Positions 14,793 through 19,470 of a stretch of 19,470 nucleotides of DNA are shown here, one piece after another. Location of the stretch: positions 1 through 19,470 of the forward strand of contig SUUF01000033.1 in the NCBI GenBank assembly GCA_015062635.1, in the 5' to 3' direction. This DNA is from Coriobacteriaceae bacterium. GTDB taxonomy: Bacteria > Actinomycetota > Coriobacteriia > Coriobacteriales > Eggerthellaceae. Positions within the stretch are counted from its first letter, which is position 1. Each line of letters begins with the position of its first letter. The position numbers and the translations under genes were made by a program. Under the pieces are notes generated by a model. It ran no database searches. It was not told where the DNA came from and worked only from the letters and a program-made list of their open reading frames with translations.

Positions 14793-15177
14793 CCCGGCTC
14801 GCCTCCTCTAGCGCGGTCAGCGATTGGAGCACGTCGGCGAACTCGGAGTATCGGAGGTTCTGGTCGAGCACGGCCCGCGCCGCCTGAACCCGCGCGCTCT
14901 CGGACTCGCCGCTCCTTGCGACGTCGAGCAAGCTGTCGATGGCGGCGTCGGCCCCCTTTGACAGCTTCGCCGACGCATTGGCGATGAGGTCGCGGAGCGC
15001 CGCCTGGTATGCCGCCTTGAATCGCTTGTCCTCGCTCAGCCATCTTTTGATGCTGCGCTCGCCCACTTGGGCGGCCTTCGCGGCCTCGGCCTGCGTGCGG
15101 GCCGTCAGGAGCGCCGCGATGGCCTTCTTCTGCTTGGGCGTGAGGTCGGCCCCGGCTGGCATCTGGTGGCCCGTCAT
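14785..15177 (-). CDS. Terminase-small-subunit-like HTH protein (phBC6A51-type)
   Basis: This 130-aa protein has an N-terminal helix-turn-helix (about 13-50: TPKQKKAIAALL, AEAAKAAQVGERSIKRWLSED), followed by long helices (AAYQAALRDLIANASAKLSKGADAAIDSLLDV, then ARVQAARAVLDQNLRY). The layout matches the phBC6A51-type HTH proteins found beside packaging genes of many phages and often annotated as putative terminase small subunit. In phages TerS recognises the pac or cos site. In an element without a large terminase or capsid genes it could redirect a helper phage's packaging machine. It could instead be an ordinary DNA-binding regulator. The start overlaps the preceding stop (ATGA). Confidence 0.65.
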   Translation of the reverse strand: MTGHQMPAGADLTPKQKKAIAALLTARTQAEAAKAAQVGERSIKRWLSEDKRFKAAYQAALRDLIANASAKLSKGADAAIDSLLDVARSGESESARVQAARAVLDQNLRYSEFADVLQSLTALEEASRDV

Positions 15178-15461
15178 TCGGCCTCCTCGCGTTCCTTGCG
15201 CCTCTTCAGGTCCGTGCGCCTCTTCCTGGCCGTGATTCCCTCCTGGACCGCCGCCAGCTCAGCGGTTGCCTGTTCATACGCCGACGTCTGCAAGCGCAGG
15301 CGGCAGGTTTCGCAGATTCCGAGCGCCGCGCCCCTTGTTCCCGGCGTGACGTATCGGCGCGCGCATCGCGGGCATAGTTCGGCGTGGGGGTCGAGCAGCG
15401 CCGCGACCGCCCGCTCGTAAGCCGCTGCGAAACGCTCGTCCATCGTCTTGTTCTTACTCAT
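15174..15461 (-). CDS. Cys4 protein of the element
   Basis: This 95-aa protein starts at ATG 15461, whose GGAGG ribosome site overlaps the end of the replication gene. Two CxxC pairs, CPRC (30-33) and CETC (50-53), separated by 16 residues, suggest a treble-clef or ribbon zinc site. The C-terminus is strongly basic and charged (ARKRRTDLKRRKEREEAE), compatible with nucleic-acid binding. The frame extends further upstream, but the internal ATG fits the ribosome site. No family is recognised. Confidence 0.65.
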   Translation of the reverse strand: MSKNKTMDERFAAAYERAVAALLDPHAELCPRCARRYVTPGTRGAALGICETCRLRLQTSAYEQATAELAAVQEGITARKRRTDLKRRKEREEAE

Positions 15462-15466
15462 CGCCC

Positions 15467-16126
15467 CTACCTCCATTCCGACTCTTCGAGCCAATAAGTG
15501 CGCCCGGTTTCAGGGCATCTCATGCGCTCCATGCCTTCCTCGCCTTCGAGGTCGTGGAGCTGGCCGCAGGCAGGGCAGGGAGGCAAATCCGTAGGTTCCC
15601 TTCCCCCTGGTACCCCCATCCTTCCTAGTGCGTTTGCTTTGGGTGATGTTGCGGGTACCTTGCTAATATCGGTACCCTTATTGCTACCCTTACCGTTACG
15701 GTTACCCTTATCCTTACTGGCTAACGCCTCGCTAATGTTCGCCTGCTGTTCGGCTAACTCTCGACTAACCGTGTATTTGGAGCGACAAACTTCCCCTTCG
15801 AACGCCAGCTCCCCCGGCCTCTTGTTCCAAAGATTCGCGAAGGATTTCTTCATGCCGTCATTCGAGGGCACGTTGTTGTGCTCGTAGTAGTGGGCCACGA
15901 ACCAACGCTCCCCCAGTTGGAGTAGGTACCCGGCTTTGCGAAGCTCCTCTAGCTCGTCCGCTCCGAAGCCATAGCCCCTGGCGAGCCTGCGCGCTCCCGA
16001 AAGCTCGCCCAGCGTATCGGCGTCGAGATTCAGGTGGAAGTAGAGGGCCTGGCTTTCGACGCTCAAGCCCATGAACTCGTCGGAGTTCACCACATGCTCG
16101 GAGAACATCGTCTTGCCTTTACCCAT
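15467..16126 (-). CDS. Replication initiator (phage replisome-organizer N-terminal type)
   Basis: This 219-aa protein starts at ATG 16126 with GGAGGG 8 nt upstream, overlapping the previous gene by 8 nt. The N-terminal 100 residues resemble the winged-helix region of phage replisome organizers: SEHVVNSDEFMGLSVESQALYFHLNLDADTLGEL, then LEELRKAGYLLQLGERWFVAHYYEHNNVPSND. A low-complexity Lys/Asn/Gly linker (about 138-152) follows, whose DNA holds short repeats that may be the origin. The C-terminus has CPACG (184-188) and a later Cys (204), possibly zinc binding. In phages such proteins bind the origin and recruit the host helicase. I see no DnaD-like or helicase-loader domain beyond that. Confidence 0.72.
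   Translation of the reverse strand: MGKGKTMFSEHVVNSDEFMGLSVESQALYFHLNLDADTLGELSGARRLARGYGFGADELEELRKAGYLLQLGERWFVAHYYEHNNVPSNDGMKKSFANLWNKRPGELAFEGEVCRSKYTVSRELAEQQANISEALASKDKGNRNGKGSNKGTDISKVPATSPKANALGRMGVPGGREPTDLPPCPACGQLHDLEGEEGMERMRCPETGRTYWLEESEWR
15640..15760. other. Repeat-rich, AT-richer segment inside the replication gene (candidate origin)
   Basis: On the minus strand TAAGGGTA recurs three times (15710-15703, 15692-15685, 15680-15673, spacings 18 and 12 bp), flanked by four TTAGC words and GGTACC sites. The segment is visibly less GC-rich than its surroundings and codes for the protein's linker. Origins embedded in the initiator gene are known, for example in lambda O. The assignment here is inference. 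Confidence 0.4.
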
Positions 16127-16472
16127 TTGCAACGCCCTCCACGATGCCAAAGTGGTCGGAGCGGATGCCGTAGATTTCGTCTAACTCCTCGGCCCGTCGA
16201 ATCCGCAGCCACTTACGCAGCTCCGGGTAATCCCGCCATAGCTCCCGGCCCCAGACCGGGCCGAAGTGGTCGTTCACCTTGACGGGCTGGCCGTGGCGGT
16301 TCACACGGTCTTTCTCGCGAATCCGCACGATGTAGCTGTGTACGGAAATAGGCCTCTCGGCTGCGGCGTCGGCGATGGCCTGCTTCACGATGCGCTCGCG
16401 GTGAAGCTCGGGGTTCTCGCGTTTCCACTCTTGGGCGGCGGCGATATCGAGGAGGGCGCTGTTCTTACTCAT
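16119..16472 (-). CDS. Hypothetical protein of the element
   Basis: This 117-aa protein has no recognised domain. The N-terminus is helical (SALLDIAAAQEWKRENPELHRERIVKQAIADAAAE). The second half is basic and aromatic (HSYIVRIREKDRVNRHGQPVKVNDHFGPVWGRELW, LRKWLRIRRAEELDEIYGI). It lies between the excisionase-like gene and the replication gene and overlaps both by 8 nt, so it is likely an early replication-module gene. A role in helping replication or excision is a guess from position only. Confidence 0.65.
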   Translation of the reverse strand: MSKNSALLDIAAAQEWKRENPELHRERIVKQAIADAAAERPISVHSYIVRIREKDRVNRHGQPVKVNDHFGPVWGRELWRDYPELRKWLRIRRAEELDEIYGIRSDHFGIVEGVANG

Positions 16473-16680
16473 GGCTCTCGTCCCCCTCTAGGAACGCAGC
16501 CGCAGCCGCAAGCGGAATCCGCCATCGCGAGCCAATCTTGACCGCGTGGATGCGCCCGTCCCGGCACATCTCGCGGATGCGGACCGGATGCGCGCCGCTC
16601 TCGAATGCAAGTTCGTCGGGGGATAGTGTGGCCCCGTGCCGACGCTCAAGAACCGCGAAAGTGCTCTTGTCGTTGTTCAT
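16465..16680 (-). CDS. Excisionase-like helix-turn-helix protein
   Basis: This 71-aa protein starts at ATG 16680 with GAGGAGG 7 nt upstream; an ATG five codons earlier is less likely. It consists almost entirely of one HTH_17/MerR-type winged helix: LSPDELAFESGAHPVRIREMCRDGRIHAVKIGSRWRIPLAAAAAFLEG (19-66). The KIGSRWRIP wing is typical of Xis and AlpA proteins of integrative elements. Such proteins bend att DNA to favour excision and sometimes regulate int. It is the first gene of the minus-strand operon, divergent from the 319-aa gene and the integrase, across a 98-bp control region. Confidence 0.75.
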   Translation of the reverse strand: MNNDKSTFAVLERRHGATLSPDELAFESGAHPVRIREMCRDGRIHAVKIGSRWRIPLAAAAAFLEGDESHE

Positions 16681-16710
16681 GGTATTCCTCCTCACGCTGT
16701 AGGTGATTTC

Positions 16711-16738
16711 TTGGTTGCGCGCGGCTTCATGGTATACT
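16711..16738 (+). promoter_or_regulatory. Promoter of the plus-strand regulator-integrase arm
   Basis: TTGGTT (16711-16716), a 16-nt spacer, then TATACT (16733-16738) preceded by TGG, giving an extended -10. It lies in the divergent region between the two arms. An inverted repeat CTTAC-C-GTAAG lies between it and the ribosome site of the 319-aa gene and could be an operator. Confidence 0.6.
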
Positions 16739-16778
16739 GTTCCTGACCGAAAAATGAAACTTACCGTAAGGAGGGAAA

Positions 16779-17738
16779 ATGCGGTTATTAGCGGTAAACG
16801 AAAAGACCGCCCTATTCGAGCGGGCCGGGAAGAGCGGTCAGCCAGATTGGCGGGGGTTCGTTGCGGACTTGCTTGATATCAGGAAGGCGTCCGACCTCAT
16901 GGACCTCCTGCTTGTCCATGCGGATATTGTTGCCAGTTTCGAGCGGTTGACCCAATCGCGCACGCATCAGGACGAACCGTGGTTCGCAGAAGGCCAGATG
17001 CGGGACGTCGCAGACCGCGCGCGCGTCCCCTATTGCCCGGAACTATCTAATGCCCAAGAGCGCTTTGATGCCAATATGGCTGTTGAGCTTGCCGCCAAGA
17101 TTGAGGCCAATCAAGATGTGTTCGATGCAATCCGTTCAACAAAGCGCCGCGACGTTATCGAAGTCGATTTGCGTGCGCTCCATGATTTGCGGGAACGATG
17201 GGAATGCCTCCTGACCTATGCCGCGATAGCAAACGGGGAGGAGCCTCCGGAGGATTTCCTCACGGCATCCGATGCGGATGCCACTGTTTTCAGGATTCAT
17301 CACGAAGCCATTGAGAAAGCCACGAAGAATGGCTGTTGGGGCGTGTGGGAGACGCTTAATCAGCGCGGCAAGGGGAAGGCGGGGGTTAACCTCGGCGGCG
17401 TGCAAGCGACAAAACACGGACCCATGTGTATCTTCATGCTTCACGAACCCGGTACACCAGAAGAGCTGCTTGCCATCGCATGCGGGACAATCGCGCAAGA
17501 TGCAATCAACGGATGGATGCCTAGGAATCCCAATATCTCATACAAGCCGGGTTTGGGCTTTCAGGTCAACACGACCGACGAGAACGTCTTCACATGCCTG
17601 CGTGACCTTATCGTTGGCAACCGCATACGGTTATGCCGCGTTTGCGGTAAGCCGTTCATCATCAAGCGGGAAGGCAAGATTTACTGCTCGGGGGCATGCA
17701 AGCAGAGGCCCTACGACGAGAAGAAGAAGGGGAGGTAA
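16779..17738 (+). CDS. Element protein with C-terminal CGNR-like zinc-finger motif, function unknown
   Basis: This 319-aa protein starts at ATG after a strong AAGGAGGG. The first 270 residues are largely helical with no motif I recognise. The C-terminus has CRVCGKPF (286-293) and YCSGACKQR (302-310), that is CxxC-x13-CxxxC followed by basic residues, similar to CGNR zinc fingers or the FCSxxC fingers of phage proteins. Its codon use looks less GC-biased than that of the neighbours. It occupies the place of the master repressor (Stl-like) in phage-inducible islands, but has no visible HTH. It could be a regulator, an RNA-binding protein or a cargo gene. It ends 2 nt before the integrase start, so the two are co-transcribed. 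Confidence 0.7.
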   Translation: MRLLAVNEKTALFERAGKSGQPDWRGFVADLLDIRKASDLMDLLLVHADIVASFERLTQSRTHQDEPWFAEGQMRDVADRARVPYCPELSNAQERFDANMAVELAAKIEANQDVFDAIRSTKRRDVIEVDLRALHDLRERWECLLTYAAIANGEEPPEDFLTASDADATVFRIHHEAIEKATKNGCWGVWETLNQRGKGKAGVNLGGVQATKHGPMCIFMLHEPGTPEELLAIACGTIAQDAINGWMPRNPNISYKPGLGFQVNTTDENVFTCLRDLIVGNRIRLCRVCGKPFIIKREGKIYCSGACKQRPYDEKKKGR

Positions 17739-17740
17739 TC

Positions 17741-19087
17741 ATGGCAAAGCTATACGGCAAGGGAACCATCACCGAAATCGTGAAGGGCAAGAAGTACCGC
17801 CTTGCGCTGAGCGCGGGCAAGGACCCCATCACGGGCAAGTATCTCAGGCATCAGGAGACGTTCCTCGGGACCAAGAGGCAGGCGCAACTCAGGATTGAGC
17901 AGATTCGACGCGAACTCGAAAGCGGCAAGCGCATCGACGCCGACAAGGTTATCTTCGCGGATTGGTGTGAGCGGTACATGGCCATGCGCGCGGAATCGGG
18001 CAAGCTACGCCCGAAGACCATCGAGCAGGACCGCACGCTCTCCAAGCATTTGCTGAGAGGCCTCGGCTCGGCCCATGTGGTCGATATCACGCCCGCGATG
18101 GTCGAGGAGCTGTACTCCTCCATGCGCAAGGCCGGGGTCGGCGATACCACGGTCAAGCAGTGCCACAAGATGCTCAAGCGCGTGCTGGCCTATGCCGTCC
18201 GCGATGGAATCATCGTAGTGAATCCCGTAGACCGAGTGGACAGCCCGAAGGCCCCAAAGCCCAGCCGCCGCTCCCTGAGCGTCGCAGATGCCAACCGCCT
18301 GAGCGCGATTTGCGCGTCGGGCGCTCCCACGGCCAACAAAACCGCCGCATACCTCGGGCTGGCCCTGGGTTGCCGTCTGGGCGAGACTCTGGGTCTCACG
18401 TGGGGCCACGTCGAGCTATCTGGGAGGCCGTTCGTCCATGTCTGTCAGCAATTCACCGCGAAGGGCGAAATCGGCCCCCTGAAGACTGACAAGGACGATA
18501 ATCCGGTCGGGCGCATCGTTCCCATCGACGCCTCCACGGTCGCGGTGTTGAAGGCGTGGAAGGCTGAGCAGCGCGGCATCTTGAACGAGCTGGGCATCGA
18601 GCAGGGCAAGGACACGCCCATCGTCTCCAATGCTCTCGGCGGATTCTCCGACCATCACAACTTCGAGCGGTGGTGGCGTCCGTTCTGCGTCGAACACGGT
18701 TTCGCCCGCTGGGTCGGCGATGATGGCCGGGAGGTAGTCGAGCTTGTCCTCGGCGATGATGCGGTGCTCTATCCCGAATCCGAGTACATCATCGAGTGGA
18801 GGGATTCGGAAGGCTGGCCTTGCGATGAATCCGGGAGGCGATTCTCCCGCTCCCACAAGCGCCCGAAGGTCAAGCGGCATTATGATGGCTTGCATTATCA
18901 CGAGCTACGCCACACGCACTTCACCATGCGCCTCGCGGATGGCATGGATATCCCGACCGCTCAGGCGCTCGGAGGATGGTCCACTCCCGCTGTTCTGCTC
19001 ACCACCTACGCCCATCCGCTCGCTGAGAACATATGGGCCTCGGCGGGATTCATGGACAAGCTCAAGACCGTGAAGCAGACGGCCTAG
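17741..19087 (+). CDS. int: Tyrosine recombinase / phage-type integrase
   Basis: This 448-aa site-specific recombinase starts at ATG 17741 with GGGGAGG 5 nt upstream. An N-terminal arm-binding domain (about 1-65, KGTITEIVKGKKYRLALSAGKDPITGK) is followed by a SAM-like core-binding domain (about 68-160) and the catalytic domain. Active-site residues are R212 (GCRLGE), K248 region (GPLKTDK), H387 and R390 (HYHELRHTH), W413 in the H/W position (GGWS) and nucleophile Y423 (TTYAH). An insertion of about 55 residues (roughly 323-380, acidic then basic) separates the FERWWRPF segment from the HxxR box, where most phage integrases have a short loop. It lies 95 bp from attR and presumably uses the tRNA-Val 3' end as attB. 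Confidence 0.95.
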   Translation: MAKLYGKGTITEIVKGKKYRLALSAGKDPITGKYLRHQETFLGTKRQAQLRIEQIRRELESGKRIDADKVIFADWCERYMAMRAESGKLRPKTIEQDRTLSKHLLRGLGSAHVVDITPAMVEELYSSMRKAGVGDTTVKQCHKMLKRVLAYAVRDGIIVVNPVDRVDSPKAPKPSRRSLSVADANRLSAICASGAPTANKTAAYLGLALGCRLGETLGLTWGHVELSGRPFVHVCQQFTAKGEIGPLKTDKDDNPVGRIVPIDASTVAVLKAWKAEQRGILNELGIEQGKDTPIVSNALGGFSDHHNFERWWRPFCVEHGFARWVGDDGREVVELVLGDDAVLYPESEYIIEWRDSEGWPCDESGRRFSRSHKRPKVKRHYDGLHYHELRHTHFTMRLADGMDIPTAQALGGWSTPAVLLTTYAHPLAENIWASAGFMDKLKTVKQTA

Positions 19088-19106
19088 AAGGCGGTTTTGA
19101 AAATGG

Positions 19107-19126
19107 ATTTGCTCACCATTTGCTCA
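19107..19126 (+). repeat. Right arm: two ATTTGCTCA direct repeats
   Basis: ATTTGCTCA at 19107-19115 and 19118-19126, period 11 bp, same orientation as the three copies near attL. They are probable integrase arm-type sites. Confidence 0.72.
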
Positions 19127-19170
19127 AAAACAAGGGATGGGGCATTGCCTGTTTTCAGCAACGCCCCATC
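19125..19170 (-). terminator. Element-supplied terminator downstream of tRNA-Val
   Basis: GATGGGGC (19136-19143) pairs with GCCCCATC (19163-19170). On the minus strand the stem is followed by CCTTGTTTTTG. It lies 12 bp beyond attR inside the element, so it can end the rebuilt tRNA transcript in place of the displaced T5. Confidence 0.5.
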
Positions 19171-19182
19171 TACCTGGGTTTA

Positions 19183-19229
19183 CATGGTGGGCGATGAGGG
19201 ATTTGAACCCCCGACCCACTGCTTGTAAG
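19183..19229. repeat. attR: 47-bp direct repeat within tRNA-Val
   Basis: Identical to 13727-13773. It covers the tRNA 3' end through the anticodon loop, so the tRNA stays intact at this junction. Confidence 0.95.
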
Positions 19230-19259
19230 GCAGTTGCGCTCCCGCTGCGCCAATCGCCC
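19185..19259 (-). tRNA. tRNA-Val (anticodon UAC)
   Basis: On the minus strand, acceptor GGGCGAT (from 19259) pairs with ATCGCCC, anticodon stem ACTGC/GCAGT encloses loop CTTACAA with anticodon TAC, and the T-arm is GGGGG-TTCAAAT-CCCTC. Discriminator A and CCA are encoded. It reads GUA-type valine codons. The 3' part is the integration site of the element. Upstream, TGCTACACT may be an extended -10. Confidence 0.95.
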
Positions 19260-19363
19260 ATGTAGCGAATGAGTGTAGCATAAAATGCGCGATTGCGGCT
19301 AGTTTGGCATCTTTCTGCTATGGTATTCCGCACGCATTGCGAGGGAACGAGGAGCGAATATCA

Positions 19364-19470
19364 ATGAAGACGAGCGATTTCGATTACGATTTGCCCGAGG
19401 AGCTTATCGCGCAGGCGCCGGCGCCGGTGCGCGATGAGTGCCGTATGCTGGTGATGGACCGGCGCACGGG
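19364..19470 (+). CDS. queA: S-adenosylmethionine:tRNA ribosyltransferase-isomerase QueA (N-terminal part)
   Basis: The first 35 codons are present before the window ends: ATG at 19364 with GAGGAG 9 nt upstream. The protein begins MKTSDFDYDLPEELIAQAPA and continues with RMLVMDRRTG, the characteristic start of QueA (DFDYxLPxELIAQ...R, LLVLDRxTG). QueA transfers the ribosyl part of S-adenosylmethionine to preQ1 in tRNA during queuosine synthesis. It is divergent from tRNA-Val, with a 104-bp intergenic region. The rest lies outside the window. Confidence 0.93.
   Translation, partial: MKTSDFDYDLPEELIAQAPAPVRDECRMLVMDRRT

Larger units (their letters stand above)
13727..19229. mobile_element. Small integrative element in tRNA-Val, phage-satellite-like
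   Basis: The element is bounded by the 47-bp att repeats (one unit equals 5,456 bp). It has a tyrosine integrase next to attR, a divergent minus-strand operon of eight tightly overlapping genes (excisionase-like, unknown, replication initiator, Cys4, terminase-small-subunit-like, three unknown), and an operon terminator near attL. Integrase arm-type repeats lie inside both ends. No relaxase, transfer, capsid, tail or lysis gene is present, so self-transfer is unlikely. The split regulator-integrase and xis-rep-terS-like arms resemble phage-inducible chromosomal islands. That it is a satellite is inference; it could also be a decayed prophage or a small plasmid-like integrative element. Confidence 0.85.

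Overview
The window is GC-rich chromosome carrying a small integrated element. The organism is most likely an actinobacterium of the class Coriobacteriia (Eggerthellaceae-like). That is inferred from the high GC content, the RibU-type ECF cluster, a secreted BspA-type leucine-rich protein, a T-box in front of a stand-alone TrpB2, and the many intrinsic terminators ending in TTTTTCAT. No marker gene here proves the placement.

Positions 1-2743 (minus strand) hold an ECF vitamin transporter operon in the order ribU-like S component, ecfA1, ecfA2, ecfT; ecfT runs off the left edge. Positions 2856-3998 (minus) encode a membrane-anchored DUF3810 protein with an HExxH motif. Positions 4135-5892 (minus) encode a PiT phosphate transporter and its DUF47 PhoU-like partner. 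Positions 6045-6650 (minus) encode a secreted leucine-rich-repeat protein. Divergent from it, 6831-9245 (plus) encode an OmpR-family response regulator and a sensor kinase whose extracytoplasmic domain contains about 110 residues that are half aspartate. Similar 11-bp-period direct repeats (CTGAG...CTGAG) lie upstream of the phosphate transporter and in the leucine-rich-repeat/regulator intergenic region. They are candidate binding sites for this regulator.

Positions 9349-11241 (plus) form a purine salvage pair, an AzgA-type permease and adenine phosphoribosyltransferase, closed by a terminator. Convergent to it, trpB2 (11345-12760, minus) sits behind a T-box leader whose specifier reads as the Trp codon.

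Positions 13105-13726 contain no credible gene. They hold a run of five minus-strand terminators and two full 173-bp tandem repeats, each carrying a 23-bp piece of the tRNA-Val 3' end plus paired hairpins.

Positions 13727-19229 are an integrated element bounded by a 47-bp direct repeat of the 3' part of tRNA-Val(UAC). The intact tRNA is rebuilt at the right end (19185-19259). The element is about 5.46 kb. Its minus-strand operon runs excisionase-like HTH, unknown protein, replication initiator, Cys4 protein, terminase-small-subunit-like HTH protein, then three small unknown proteins. Its divergent plus-strand arm has a 319-aa protein with a C-terminal four-cysteine motif, then a tyrosine integrase. 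It has no conjugation, relaxase, capsid or lysis genes. This layout resembles phage-inducible chromosomal islands and suggests a minimal phage satellite. Beyond the tRNA, the first 35 codons of queA run off the right edge.
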